From Ruegeria atlantica (lineage in GTDB: Bacteria > Pseudomonadota > Alphaproteobacteria > Rhodobacterales > Rhodobacteraceae): a DNA stretch of 64,000 nt. Position numbers and translations under genes: made by a program. This document shows, one piece after another, positions 34,913-44,396 of this stretch (positions are counted from its first letter, which is position 1; each line of letters opens with the position of its first letter). The stretch is taken from positions 868,001-932,000 of the forward strand of contig NZ_WQBE01000001.1 of assembly GCF_013032005.1 (NCBI RefSeq), in the 5' to 3' direction. Under the pieces are notes generated by a model. It searched no databases. It saw nothing but the letters and a program-made list of their open reading frames with translations, and was not told the origin of the DNA.

Positions 34913-36133
34913 TCACTGCCCAATCAGGGCGCGTTTAACCAGATCGTCCTGCCGCCATTGCTCTAGCCCGGCCAGGATTCCGCGCGCCATCCGTTTGCGC
35001 CATTCTGGATTCGTGACGTTTTTTAGATCTCTGGGGCTGGACAGAAACCCAAGCTCGACCAAAATCGACGGGATATCCGCCGCCTTTAGTACAGAAAAAG
35101 ATGCCGTGCGGATCGGTCTGTTGTTCATTGGCCCGCCCTGCTGCGTCATCCCGTCGGCCACGGCCCGCGCCAACGCGTCGGTGCGTGGTTTGGTCTCTTG
35201 CCGCGCGATATCCAGCAGGATGTCGGCCACCTGGTCGTCGGCACCGCTGAGGTCCACGCCCGAGATCAGATCGCCCCTATCGTGACGTTCGGCCAATTTG
35301 TGGCTGGCAACGTCCGAGGCATCGTCGGACAGCGTATAGACCGCCGCACCATGCGCGCGACCCTCGGAGAGACTATCGGCATGAAGCGAGATGAACACGT
35401 CCGCACCCGCCCGATGCGCCAGAGCTATGCGTCGTTCGAGGCTGACAAAATGGTCGTCCACACGGGTCATCACCACCTGATATCCCCCGGCCCGCAGCAG
35501 TGTTTCCCGCAACTCGCGCGCGAAGGTCAGCATCAGGGTCTTCTCGTTTGTTCCTGCGACCTCGGCCCCCGGATCAATACCGCCGTGGCCTGGGTCCAGC
35601 ATCACCAGCAAAGGGCGTGTTCCGCTTGGATCGGGTTTGGCAGGCGTCACCGACGGTTCCGGCAGGTCCCATCCTGGCTGGCGCGGTGCCCCGGCGCTGG
35701 CGGCGAAGCTGTCGAAATCAGTGCCACTCAGACCAAGCGACAGGTGCGCTGTTCCATTGACCTGATCCACCCTCAAGTCAGAGGTATCAACGGCCAGTGG
35801 TGCGCCCAGCTCCAACACCATGCGCGACCAGCCGGGAACATAGGCGCCGAATTGCACACCACTGATCCGGTCGGTTTGCAGGAAAGTGTCGGCGTCCAGG
35901 CCGGTCCAGTCGACCTCCTGAAAATCCAGCACGACACGGTACGGATCGCGCAGTGTGAAGACACGGTAAGGAACGCCCTGACTGAGGCCAAGTTCAACGC
36001 GAACTCCGGCGCGGCCATCTTGAGTTATGCGGCTATCGTCGGGCAAAACCCGCGCAAGCGCGCTGAAATCATGCGCGAGCGCAGCGCTGCTCAGCGCCCA
36101 GATCAGCGCGATGGCGTAGAAAATCCTGCTCAT
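34913..36133 (-). CDS. amiC: N-acetylmuramoyl-L-alanine amidase with AMIN domain
   Basis: A 406-residue periplasmic amidase that splits peptidoglycan during cell separation. A signal peptide ends at AALAHDF (about residue 20). The AMIN domain covers about 25-140 (RVFTLRDPYRVVLDFQEV). The Amidase_3 domain has the zinc ligands in LDPGHGGIDPGA, the Glu in GTNEKTLML, the His in FISLHADS and the catalytic Glu in ILVELGFLSSPRD. Active amidases of this type usually need an EnvC-type activator; M23 proteins are encoded elsewhere (57661). Confidence 0.95.
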   Translation of the reverse strand: MSRIFYAIALIWALSSAALAHDFSALARVLPDDSRITQDGRAGVRVELGLSQGVPYRVFTLRDPYRVVLDFQEVDWTGLDADTFLQTDRISGVQFGAYVPGWSRMVLELGAPLAVDTSDLRVDQVNGTAHLSLGLSGTDFDSFAASAGAPRQPGWDLPEPSVTPAKPDPSGTRPLLVMLDPGHGGIDPGAEVAGTNEKTLMLTFARELRETLLRAGGYQVVMTRVDDHFVSLERRIALAHRAGADVFISLHADSLSEGRAHGAAVYTLSDDASDVASHKLAERHDRGDLISGVDLSGADDQVADILLDIARQETKPRTDALARAVADGMTQQGGPMNNRPIRTASFSVLKAADIPSILVELGFLSSPRDLKNVTNPEWRKRMARGILAGLEQWRQDDLVKRALIGQ

Positions 36134-36199
36134 GGCCTCAAGTTTTCCCGAGATCGTTTGGCGGTCAGACTAGCGGACCGAAGCTAATTTGTGAACGGG

Positions 36200-37363
36200 T
36201 TACGCCGGAGTTGTGATCGCACCGCGTTCAACCATGAAACGCTGAAGCCGCATCAGACCTTCCTCGATATCGGCCGTTGATCGCGCATAGGAAAACCGCA
36301 GTGTGTGGTGCCCGCGCACTGGGTCGAAATCCAGCCCCGGAGTCACGGCTACCCCGGCCTGGTCCAGTATTTCGGCCGCAAAGGCGCGGCTGTCTTCGGT
36401 CAGGTCGGAGACATCGGCGTAAACATAGAATGCGCCATCGGGCGGCGCGATATTGGTGAACCCGGCCTTGGGCAAACCGTCCAACATCAACGCGCGATTG
36501 CGGCGATAAACGTCGAGATTGGCTTGCAATTCCACGTCGCAATCCATCGCGGCTAGTGCTGCCAACTGGCTGGCATGGGGCGCACAGATGAACATGTTCT
36601 GGGCGATGCGCTCGACGACGCGCACTTGATCCTCGGGCACGACCATCCAGCCAACACGCCAGCCGGTCATCGAGAAATATTTCGAGAATGAGTTGATCAC
36701 ATAGCACTCGTCCGTCAGTTCCAGCGCAGTGACGGCTTTGGCCTCATATTCGAGACCATGGTAAATCTCATCGCTGATGAACGAGGCTCCCTGCCCGTGC
36801 GCGGCCTCGATCAGCGCGCCCATTGACGCATGATCCAGCATGGTACCGGTCGGATTGGCAGGTGACGCGACCATCAGCCCCTGCAGATCAAGCCCTGCGA
36901 AATCTGCGGGCACCGGTTGCAGGCGGTTTTCCGGCGCAGTGGGCAGATCAACCGGCACCAAACCCAGTGCTTTCAGAATCTGCCGGTAAGACGGATAGCC
37001 CGGCGCGCCGATGCCGACGCGGTCACCGCTGTCGAACAGCGCGGTGAAAGCCAGTAGAAATCCGCCAGAAGATCCCGGAGTAATCACAACGCGTTCGGGG
37101 TTCAGATCAACATTATACCAATCGCCATACAAACGTGCGATCCGTTGCCGCAGCTCAGGCAATCCCAACGCGACCGTATAACCTAACGGGGCTTGCTCCA
37201 TGGCCTTCCCCAGAGCCTTAACAGCCCCCTTAGGCGCACCGGTGCCGGGCTGGCCGACCTCCATATGGATTATGTGGCGCCCGGCCTCTTCGGCGCGGCG
37301 CGCGGCCTCCATCACGTCCATCACGATAAAGGGATCGACCCCGGACCGGGTTGAGTTTCTCAT
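36200..37363 (-). CDS. Class I/II PLP-dependent aminotransferase
   Basis: A 387-residue fold-type I aminotransferase. Family parts: HMEVGQPGTGAPKGAVKAL, PGSSGGFLLAFTALFDSGDRV, SPANPTGTML, SDEIYHGLEY and the PLP-binding lysine in NSFSKYFSMTGWRVGW, then the Arg in LRFSYARS that holds the substrate carboxylate. Probably acts on aspartate, aromatic or similar amino acids; not more can be said. I chose ATG 37363, which has GGGAGAT upstream; ATG 37387 has no ribosome site and would overlap the divergent gene's start. Confidence 0.9.
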   Translation of the reverse strand: MRNSTRSGVDPFIVMDVMEAARRAEEAGRHIIHMEVGQPGTGAPKGAVKALGKAMEQAPLGYTVALGLPELRQRIARLYGDWYNVDLNPERVVITPGSSGGFLLAFTALFDSGDRVGIGAPGYPSYRQILKALGLVPVDLPTAPENRLQPVPADFAGLDLQGLMVASPANPTGTMLDHASMGALIEAAHGQGASFISDEIYHGLEYEAKAVTALELTDECYVINSFSKYFSMTGWRVGWMVVPEDQVRVVERIAQNMFICAPHASQLAALAAMDCDVELQANLDVYRRNRALMLDGLPKAGFTNIAPPDGAFYVYADVSDLTEDSRAFAAEILDQAGVAVTPGLDFDPVRGHHTLRFSYARSTADIEEGLMRLQRFMVERGAITTPA

Positions 37364-37385
37364 GCCAATCTCCCATGTTTCAGCC

Positions 37386-38744
37386 ATGGCTTTTGAACGC
37401 TTATCCAGGGTGGCGTCAATCCCGACCCTGTTGCTGGTGGCAGTGACATGGATGGCAAGCCTTGTTCCGGCAAACGCTCAGGGCCTGATCCGAGACCCCG
37501 ATATCGAACATGGGCTGCGCGAACTGGCCTTTCCGATCCTGCGTGCGGCCGGGCTGAACACCAATCGGGTCAAGATATTTGTCGTCAATGATCGCACGTT
37601 CAACGCCTTTGTCATCGATTACAGCGCGATTTACCTGAATTACGGGCTGATCCTGACCGTCGAAAGCCCTGAAATGCTGCAGGCCGTGATCGCGCACGAG
37701 GCCGCGCATATCGCCAATGGCCATCTGGCCCGGCGGACGCAAAACCTGCGCGCGGCGCAACGCAAGGCGGGGTTAGGGACTGCGCTGGCCCTAATTGCCG
37801 CTGCCGCCGGAGGTGGTGAGGCCGCAGTAGGCATTGCCGCAGGAACCCAAAGTGCTGCCCTGCGCAGTTTTCTGGGACATACCCGCGCCGAAGAATCCTC
37901 GGCCGACCAAAGCGCCGCCAGTTACCTCCGATGGGCCGGTATCTCGCCCATCGGGATGGTCGAACTGCATCGAAAATTCGCAGGCCAAGAGTTGCTAAAT
38001 GCGGTCAATCAAGACCCCTATATGCGGTCGCACCCCACCAGCCGCGAGCGCCTGCGCGTGGCCGAAAGGTTTCTAGCGCAATCTGGCGACTGGTCCAAAT
38101 CGGACCCAAATGCCGATTACTGGTTCGCGCGGGTCAAGGGTAAGCTGTCGGCTTTCCTCCGATCCCCAACATGGACCATGCGACGCGCAAAAGAGGAAGA
38201 CGCGCAAGACATCCGCCTGATGCGTGAGGCATCGGCCTATCATCAGAACCATGATCTGGCCAACGCCCGCGCCGCCATAGATGGCGCCCTGGCCATTCGC
38301 CCAAATGATCCGTTTTACTATGAGCTTAAGGGCCAGATTTTACTGGAAAACCGGCAAATGCAGGACGCCGTGAAAGCCTATGGCAAAGCTGTTGAAATGG
38401 CCCCGAATGACGCGTTGATCCTGGCTGGGTACGGGCGTGCATTGCTGGCGCAAGGTCAGACAAAGAACGCCTTGCAAATGCTTGTAAAGGCACGTCAAAG
38501 AGATTACCGAAATGCCCGACTGATGCAGGACCTCGGGGTCGCATATGCGAAGGTCGGCAATAATGGCATGGCTTCGGTCGTGACCGCTGAACGATATGCC
38601 TTGCGCGGCCGGTTGGCCGACGCGGGTATTCACGCAAAACGGGCCTTAGGGCAATTGCCCGAAGGCTCTCCGGGTTGGCAAAGGGCGCAGGATATGCTGA
38701 TTGCCTCCGAACGCGCTAAGAAAGCAAAAAGGAAACGGAAATGA
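37386..38744 (+). CDS. BepA-like M48 metalloprotease with TPR repeats
   Basis: A 452-residue periplasmic protease-chaperone. A signal peptide ends near residue 32 (VPANAQG). The M48 domain has HEAAH at 104-108 and a third ligand in HTRAEESSADQSAA. From about 280 to the end are TPR-type repeats (AIDGALAIRPNDPFYYELKG, AVKAYGKAVEMAPNDALI). Domain order matches BepA/YfgC, which maintains the LPS-assembly protein LptD in E. coli. ATG 37386 has no clear ribosome site and lies only 22 bases from the divergent aminotransferase start. Coupled to the thioredoxin-like gene (ATGA). Confidence 0.9.
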   Translation: MAFERLSRVASIPTLLLVAVTWMASLVPANAQGLIRDPDIEHGLRELAFPILRAAGLNTNRVKIFVVNDRTFNAFVIDYSAIYLNYGLILTVESPEMLQAVIAHEAAHIANGHLARRTQNLRAAQRKAGLGTALALIAAAAGGGEAAVGIAAGTQSAALRSFLGHTRAEESSADQSAASYLRWAGISPIGMVELHRKFAGQELLNAVNQDPYMRSHPTSRERLRVAERFLAQSGDWSKSDPNADYWFARVKGKLSAFLRSPTWTMRRAKEEDAQDIRLMREASAYHQNHDLANARAAIDGALAIRPNDPFYYELKGQILLENRQMQDAVKAYGKAVEMAPNDALILAGYGRALLAQGQTKNALQMLVKARQRDYRNARLMQDLGVAYAKVGNNGMASVVTAERYALRGRLADAGIHAKRALGQLPEGSPGWQRAQDMLIASERAKKAKRKRK

Positions 38745-39499
38745 TCCTCAGACATGCAGCACCTGCCCTACTGGGGCTTTCCTTGATCACTGGCCCTGCG
38801 CAAGCGTTGGATTTGAACGCGCTTAGCGCCTCGGAAAAGGAAGAATTCGGCGCCCAGGTGCGCGAATACCTGCTGGAGAACCCCGAAGTGATCATCGAGG
38901 CGATCAACATCCTTGAACAACGCAACGCGGTTGCCGAGGCCGCCGCTGACCAAGAACTAGTGGCCGCCAATGCCGAAGAACTGTTCAATGACGGCTATAG
39001 CTGGGTGGGTGGCAATCCAGAAGGCGACATTACTCTGGTCGAATTCATGGACTACCGCTGCGGCTATTGCCGCCGTGCGGTGCCCGAAGTGGCCGACCTG
39101 CTGGCTGAGGACGGCAATATCCGTTTGGTGATCAAGGAATTCCCGATCCTGGGCGAAGCTTCGGTCCTGTCTTCGCGCTTTGCGGTGGCGACCAAACATG
39201 TGGCCGGCGACGACGCATACAAGCAAGTTCACGACGCCTTGCTGGAATTTGGCGGCGAACCCACCGAGGTTTCTCTGCGTCGTATTTCCGATGGTTTGGG
39301 TCTGGACAGCGATGCAATCGTCGCGGCGATGGACAGCGATCAGGTGACCGATGAGATCACCCGCACCCGCGCCCTGGCACAACGGATGCAGATTTCGGGA
39401 ACGCCGTCGTTTGTTTTGGGCACCGAAATGCTGCGCGGCTTCCTTCCTGCGGATCAAATGCTGCAAATCGCCAAAGGCGTGCGCGCTGAACAAGGCTGA
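38741..39499 (+). CDS. DsbA-family periplasmic thiol-disulfide oxidoreductase
   Basis: A 252-residue exported thioredoxin-fold protein: signal peptide to about residue 22 (ITGPAQALD), an N-terminal helical region (SASEKEEFGAQVREYLLENPEVI) as in Com1/ScsC-like proteins, active-site CGYC at 107-110 (EFMDYRCGYCRR) and the cis-proline in ISGTPSFVLG. It probably makes or isomerises disulfides in the periplasm. Coupled by ATGA to the BepA-like gene, which fits a joint role in outer membrane protein quality control (inference). Confidence 0.9.
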   Translation: MILRHAAPALLGLSLITGPAQALDLNALSASEKEEFGAQVREYLLENPEVIIEAINILEQRNAVAEAAADQELVAANAEELFNDGYSWVGGNPEGDITLVEFMDYRCGYCRRAVPEVADLLAEDGNIRLVIKEFPILGEASVLSSRFAVATKHVAGDDAYKQVHDALLEFGGEPTEVSLRRISDGLGLDSDAIVAAMDSDQVTDEITRTRALAQRMQISGTPSFVLGTEMLRGFLPADQMLQIAKGVRAEQG

Positions 39500-39504
39500 G
39501 TAAA

Positions 39505-39534
39505 GGGGCGGTTCACCCGCCCCCCTCTCGCTTT
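39505..39534 (+). terminator. Terminator after the DsbA-like gene
   Basis: GGGGCGG (39505-39511) pairs with CCGCCCC (39517-39523) around TTCAC, followed by CCTCTCGCTTTT. A strong stem with a T stretch after a short gap. Confidence 0.6.
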
Positions 39535-39549
39535 TGGTGTAAGTATCCG

Positions 39550-39602
39550 GGCAATAGGTCGGACTTGTTCAGCAACCTATTGCCACGCACACCTATCTAG
39601 GT
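39550..39602. promoter_or_regulatory. Cluster of ACCTA/TAGGT inverted repeats upstream of the FkbM gene
   Basis: GGCAATAGGT (39550-39559) faces ACCTATTGCC (39575-39584), a perfect 10-base arm pair over 15 bases, and ACCTA-TC-TAGGT follows at 39591-39602. The TAGGT/ACCTA element therefore occurs four times in about 50 bases, 87 to 139 bases before the FkbM start. It looks like a multi-site operator. Confidence 0.45.
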
Positions 39603-39688
39603 TTGAAATCCAAATTTTTGTGTTGAACGAGATTTTGGTCTCGGGCATTGAACACGCTAAAGTAATTTATCCAAAGTCAGAGGCACGC

Positions 39689-40576
39689 ATGAGCGATAAC
39701 AAGAAATCTGGACTGTCCCGCGCGGCGCGAAGCGTACGCGAAGCAGGTCGTGTTCTGCGTGGCAAGAAAAAACCGATTGCCAAGCCATTGCCTAAGGAAG
39801 ACGGAACTTCAGTTCAATCTTTGTATCCCGAAGCCCGCGAAAGCATTATCGTCGACATCGGCATGAATGACGGTAAAGACACGGTCTATTACCGTAAAAG
39901 AGGGTTCAACGTCATCGCCGTAGAAGCCATCCCAGATTTGTGCGCTGCGGTAACCAAGCATTTCGAAGACCTGGGCGTGGACGGCGTCGATATCAGAAAT
40001 TTTGCTGTAACCGACGGCACATCGGATGAAGTCACTTTCTACGTAAACAAATTCAATTCGGCCTGGAGCTCGGTCAATGAGCGGATCGGAAGCCGGAAGG
40101 ACGGGGCCGAAAAGATCGTTGTTCCGGCGGTTGATCTTTCCGAGGAATTGGGGCCGGTTTCCAAGCAAATCCTTTACGTTAAGATCGACATAGAAGGCCT
40201 TGACAGCGTTGCGCTTTCGCAAATTATGAACCTGCCCAATCTGCCGAAATATGTGTCGGTTGAAAACGGAAGCCTGGATATGCTCGAGACTTTGCACGAG
40301 AACGGGTATGACAGGTTCAAGTTTTCCAACCAGAAATATGTAGAGCACCAAACGATTTCACCTTCATCGCCGCACGGACCGGTTCCCGATCACAAGTTTA
40401 TAACCAGTGCATCGGGTGTGTTTGGTGAAGACATACCTGGAAAATGGATATCTTATGAAGATGCTGTAAAGGTTCAAGAAGGGCTGAATATTGCCGCGGG
40501 CCTTTCCCCTGACAACCTGTTTGCTGTTGTTGTTGGATGGTTTGATCTGCACGCCAAGCACTCATCCATCAAGTAA
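39689..40576 (+). CDS. FkbM-family methyltransferase
   Basis: A 295-residue SAM-dependent methyltransferase. The SAM motif I is IIVDIGMNDGKDTVYYRKRG, motif II VIAVEAIPDLC, and the ILYVKIDIEGLDSVAL segment is typical of FkbM enzymes, which O-methylate sugars or polyketides. A basic N-terminal segment of about 50 residues precedes the domain. ATG 39689 has AGAGG upstream. G+C is low for this genome (26 of 60 bases at 40021-40080), and no glycosyltransferase or polyketide gene is near, so it may be a transferred cargo gene. Confidence 0.82.
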   Translation: MSDNKKSGLSRAARSVREAGRVLRGKKKPIAKPLPKEDGTSVQSLYPEARESIIVDIGMNDGKDTVYYRKRGFNVIAVEAIPDLCAAVTKHFEDLGVDGVDIRNFAVTDGTSDEVTFYVNKFNSAWSSVNERIGSRKDGAEKIVVPAVDLSEELGPVSKQILYVKIDIEGLDSVALSQIMNLPNLPKYVSVENGSLDMLETLHENGYDRFKFSNQKYVEHQTISPSSPHGPVPDHKFITSASGVFGEDIPGKWISYEDAVKVQEGLNIAAGLSPDNLFAVVVGWFDLHAKHSSIK

Positions 40577-40771
40577 GGTCATCCGCTATGCGGGGAAACT
40601 GGGTCAGGGATGGTGCGAAATGCCAATGCCTTTGACCCTAAGGGTTCGACCCTGCAAGCCTTCGCACTGGCCAGCCTACACTGCGTCAATAGGAAGGTCC
40701 AAAACCCTAACTACTTTCGGGCCATGAAACGATGACGTGCTTTAACGTCCGGGAACCGATATAAGATTGCC

Positions 40772-41842
40772 ATGAACAGAAGGCATTTGATCCTGACCGG
40801 AGGCGCGCTGGGATTGATGAGTTGGTCCAATCACTCTGCATCGCAACCGGACTTGGGCTATTTTGTACCCGCCGAGGAAACCCGCCATCAGCGCACCTTT
40901 ATGCAATGGCCTAACAGCCGACGGGTGTATTGGGATGCAGCCCATCTGGAAGACACGCAACAGATCATCGCCGACATAGCCAACGCCATATCCGCATTTG
41001 AGCCCGTGGTCATGCTGGCTTCTGCGGCTGAGCATGCATCGGCAAAGCGAAAACTCTCGCCATCCATCGAACTCTGGGACATTCCGACCGAAGATCTTTG
41101 GTGTCGCGACTCTGGGCCGGTATTCGTCGTTAATGAAAGCGGTCAGTTGGCGATCCGTCAGATTCAATTCAATGGTTGGGGCAAGAAGCAGGTCCATACG
41201 CATGACGCGCGCATCGCTGGTCGCGTAGCGGAACACTTGGACCTGTCCCTGCTGCCAAGCGATTTACAAGGCGAGGCTGGAGGGGTTGAACAGGACGGGC
41301 ACGGGTTGCTCATGGCGCATGAAAGCTCATGGGTGAACAAGAACCGCAATCCCGGCCTATCGCGGGACCAGATCGAAACGCGCTTGCTGGCCGCATACGG
41401 AGCAGATCGCATGATCTGGTCCGCGGGGGTATGGGGCGAAGATATCACCGACTACCATATCGACTCTTTGGCTCGTTTCACGGGGCCGGGGCGCGTTTTG
41501 ATGAACCTGCCCGATGAGCCCGACATGCGGGACCCGTTTCATCTGGCTGCACTGGATACACATGACCGATTGGCCGCCGAAGGGCTGCAAATCGAGGTGA
41601 TCCCAGAGCCCCATTCACCGCGCATCAGAGACCTGGATTTCGTCGCGTCTTATGTGAACTATTATGTGTGCAATAATGGTGTGATCATGCCTGAGTTCGG
41701 CGATATTGAAACCGACCTACTAGCGCAAGATGCAATTGCTCGCCACTATCCTGGGCGCGAGGTCGTTGCCCTGAACGTGGACGTATTAGGGCAATCTGGC
41801 GGCGGGATTCACTGTGCAACACAGCAGATGCCTGCGATCTAA
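40772..41842 (+). CDS. Agmatine deiminase-family protein with export signal
   Basis: A 356-residue member of the agmatine deiminase/Porphyromonas-type peptidylarginine deiminase family. Guanidine-binding parts are visible: EDLWCRDSGPVFVV, WGEDITDYHIDSLARF and the catalytic cysteine C348 in GGGIHCATQQMP. Unlike cytosolic agmatine deiminase it begins NRRHLILTGGALGLMSW, a twin-arginine-like signal, so it is probably periplasmic. The substrate may be agmatine or another guanidino compound. The 195 bases before it hold no clear gene. Confidence 0.85.
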   Translation: MNRRHLILTGGALGLMSWSNHSASQPDLGYFVPAEETRHQRTFMQWPNSRRVYWDAAHLEDTQQIIADIANAISAFEPVVMLASAAEHASAKRKLSPSIELWDIPTEDLWCRDSGPVFVVNESGQLAIRQIQFNGWGKKQVHTHDARIAGRVAEHLDLSLLPSDLQGEAGGVEQDGHGLLMAHESSWVNKNRNPGLSRDQIETRLLAAYGADRMIWSAGVWGEDITDYHIDSLARFTGPGRVLMNLPDEPDMRDPFHLAALDTHDRLAAEGLQIEVIPEPHSPRIRDLDFVASYVNYYVCNNGVIMPEFGDIETDLLAQDAIARHYPGREVVALNVDVLGQSGGGIHCATQQMPAI

Positions 41843-41863
41843 AACTGCCCACCCGAGGTTAAG

Positions 41864-42985
41864 TTATTCTGCCGCTTCCTGCGCGGCGTCAAGCTCGGCT
41901 GCCTTCTTTTCGACCTCTTCAACGATGTGGTCGATCATCTGGTCGTTGGACATCTTGTGGCTGGCCTTGCCCGCCAGATAGACCATACCCGACCCAGCCC
42001 CACCGCCGGTAAAGCCGACATCGGTCATCAAGGCCTCACCCGGGCCGTTGACCACGCAGCCGATAATAGACAGACTCATCGGGGTCTTGATGTGTTCCAG
42101 CCGCTGCTCAAGCGCCTCGACCGTCTTGATCACGTCGAACCCCTGCCGCGCGCAGGACGGGCATGAGATGATGTTCACGCCGCGATGGCGAAGGCCCAGA
42201 GATTTCAGGATCTCATAACCCACCTTCACCTCTTCGACCGGATCGGCAGACAGGCTGACACGGATTGTGTCGCCAATACCCATCCACAACAGGTTACCCA
42301 GCCCGATGGCCGATTTGATGGTGCCGGACACCAGCCCTCCGGCCTCAGTGATCCCTAGGTGAATGGGGGCGTCGGTGGCCTCGGCAATACCCTGGTAGGC
42401 AGCGGCGGATAGGAATACGTCGCTGGCCTTCACACTGATCTTGAATTCGTGGAAATCGTTGTCCTGCAGGATGCGGATATGCTCCAGCCCGCTTTCGACC
42501 ATCGCTTCGGGGCAAGGCTCGCCATATTTCTCAAGCAGGTGCTTTTCCAGACTGCCCGCATTCACGCCAATCCGGATCGAGCAATTGTGGTCGCGCGCCG
42601 CCTTGATGACCTCTTTCACGCGCTTTTCGTCACCGATATTGCCCGGATTGATCCGCAAACAGGCAGCACCAGCCTCGGCAGCCTCAATCCCACGGCGATA
42701 ATGGAAATGAATGTCAGCGACGATCGGCACCGGGCTTTCGCGTACGATCTCTTTCAGGGCTTTTGATGACGCCTCATCCGGGACAGACACACGTACGATA
42801 TCGGCACCGGCCTCGGCAGCGGCTTGCACCTGTGCCACGGTCGCCGCAACATCGGTTGTCAGCGTGTTGGTCATCGTCTGAACGGCAATGGGTGCGTCAC
42901 CACCGACAGCAACATCCCCAACCATGATCTGACGGGACTTGCGGCGGTAGATATTGCGCCACGGGCGAACGTGATTGAGCGACAT
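41864..42985 (-). CDS. ispG: (E)-4-hydroxy-3-methylbut-2-enyl-diphosphate synthase
   Basis: A 373-residue GcpE, the next-to-last step of the MEP isoprenoid pathway, an iron-sulfur enzyme. N-terminal TIM-barrel parts: [33 protein letters not shown] and [15 protein letters not shown]-terminal [4Fe-4S] ligands are in [13 protein letters not shown] and the third cysteine in [12 protein letters not shown]. Length is normal for the alphaproteobacterial type. It is 71 bases behind the RodZ-like gene, an order found in several bacteria. Confidence 0.97.
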   Translation of the reverse strand: MSLNHVRPWRNIYRRKSRQIMVGDVAVGGDAPIAVQTMTNTLTTDVAATVAQVQAAAEAGADIVRVSVPDEASSKALKEIVRESPVPIVADIHFHYRRGIEAAEAGAACLRINPGNIGDEKRVKEVIKAARDHNCSIRIGVNAGSLEKHLLEKYGEPCPEAMVESGLEHIRILQDNDFHEFKISVKASDVFLSAAAYQGIAEATDAPIHLGITEAGGLVSGTIKSAIGLGNLLWMGIGDTIRVSLSADPVEEVKVGYEILKSLGLRHRGVNIISCPSCARQGFDVIKTVEALEQRLEHIKTPMSLSIIGCVVNGPGEALMTDVGFTGGGAGSGMVYLAGKASHKMSNDQMIDHIVEEVEKKAAELDAAQEAAE

Positions 42986-43056
42986 GAGGACGGGTCCAAG
43001 ACAACCTAAGTTGCGTCTTTAGATAGTCCGCCTGTCAGGACACCGCAATGGCTAGA

Positions 43057-44268
43057 TCACTCGGCGGGGTCTTCTGAAACCTGTGCCTGAAGTTCAGCCA
43101 CCAATTGTTTCAGCGCGCTGTTCTGATCAGCCTCAAGATCGGCAACCGCATAGGTTTCGGCAACCGCGTCCTTGGACAGAACAACGCCTTTGGCGACGGT
43201 CCCCGGCGCGCCCGCCGGTCCGTAATGTTCGCCGTTCATCGAAAAGAACACCGAACCCGAAGCACCCGCGCGCAGTTGAGGCGGCTCTTCCGTCAGCGGA
43301 ACCTCGAACACATTACCTTGTTCCACCGTGCCAAGGGTGCCTTCGAAGATTACGCTTCCATCAGCTGCGGTGACCCGCATCCAGGCTGGTTTTACGGCGA
43401 CAATTTTCAAGGTGGTGTCGATCTGCTCGACCACCTGCGGCAAGGCCGGGCGTTCGACAGTGTGGACCTCGGCGACCTCAACCTTTGGCAATTCCTGTGG
43501 CAGGAAGGTGCCCACAGTGCGCGGGTCCAAGGTAGAGATTGGAGCATCACGGGCGACCAGAACAGGAACGTCCAGCGCCTGTGGGCGATACAGACGGTCC
43601 AACGCCTCGGCGCTGGGGGTGGCCGCAACGGCAACCTCAGTTTCGGCACTGTCGCGCGCCGCATCCAGCGGGTCGAGATCGGAAAGAACCACCGGGGCCT
43701 GTTCGACCGGGCTTACCTGTACCTGCTGAATCTTGTTCAGCACCGACCAGCCGCCATAGCCAATGCCGCAGATCACTGCGACCAGAACCAGTGACGAGCC
43801 GATAGCCCGCGGTTCAATCTGGCTGACAAGGGATTCGCGACCGGGAATGTATGGCGTGTTGGGCGAGGTAAACGGATCACGCCCCATCGGACCGCGCGCC
43901 GGAACCGCGCCCGTGGGCTTGCGAACAACCGAAGCCTCGGCCGACATGCCATGCGCAACCTCGAACCCGCTTTCCTTACAGAAGGCAGCAAAAGTCTCAT
44001 CCGGGTTCATCCCCAGATACCGGGCATAAGAACGCACATACCCGGCAATGAAGCCGGGTGTGTCGAACGCGTCAGGATCGGCGTCTTCGATTGCAGCTAT
44101 GTAGTTGGCTTTGATCCGCAGTTCGCGCTGAACATCCAACAGGGACTTGCCCATCGTTGCCCGTTCGCCGCGCATTCTGTCACCAAGCCGCACTTCGTAA
44201 TCATCAAAACCCTTTGGCCTGACGTCGGCTTCGTCCTTGGAATCGCGCTGAGATCTGCGCCCAATCAT
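43057..44268 (-). CDS. RodZ-like cytoskeletal membrane protein (HTH_25 and DUF4115)
   Basis: A 403-residue single-pass membrane protein. The cytoplasmic HTH (about 27-105: RLGDRMRGERATMGKSLLDV, LRIKANYIAAIEDAD, FIAGYVRSYARYLGMN) resembles RodZ, which links MreB to the cell wall elongation machinery. A membrane segment follows (about 157-175: SSLVLVAVICGIGYGGWSVL), then a long Pro/Val-rich linker, then a C-terminal DUF4115 domain (WMRVTAADGSVIFEGTL, FSMNGEHYGPAG). Upstream of ispG. Strong family match; the gene name rodZ is likely but not proven. Confidence 0.85.
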   Translation of the reverse strand: MIGRRSQRDSKDEADVRPKGFDDYEVRLGDRMRGERATMGKSLLDVQRELRIKANYIAAIEDADPDAFDTPGFIAGYVRSYARYLGMNPDETFAAFCKESGFEVAHGMSAEASVVRKPTGAVPARGPMGRDPFTSPNTPYIPGRESLVSQIEPRAIGSSLVLVAVICGIGYGGWSVLNKIQQVQVSPVEQAPVVLSDLDPLDAARDSAETEVAVAATPSAEALDRLYRPQALDVPVLVARDAPISTLDPRTVGTFLPQELPKVEVAEVHTVERPALPQVVEQIDTTLKIVAVKPAWMRVTAADGSVIFEGTLGTVEQGNVFEVPLTEEPPQLRAGASGSVFFSMNGEHYGPAGAPGTVAKGVVLSKDAVAETYAVADLEADQNSALKQLVAELQAQVSEDPAE

Positions 44269-44396
44269 CCCTGCTGCCCCATTCTGCCTGCGCGCGTTTC
44301 GCGCTAACGGCGAATCATCCCATTAACGATTCGTCCGATACTTTTGTTAGCCTAAGCTTAACACGCGGCAAACGCGTTGCACACTTTAGCGTGAGG

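Noticed and set aside
34044..35285. A 413-codon plus-strand open frame across mrcA and amiC.
   Set aside because: It is antisense to two clear genes and spans their intergenic gap without any recognisable domain.
40636..40660. AGGGTTCGACCCT between the FkbM and agmatine-deiminase-like genes, again like a tRNA T-arm or an attachment site remnant.
   Set aside because: Folding as a T-arm fails (stem bases do not pair around a 7-base loop), it is just a short hairpin, and no tRNA or integrase is near.
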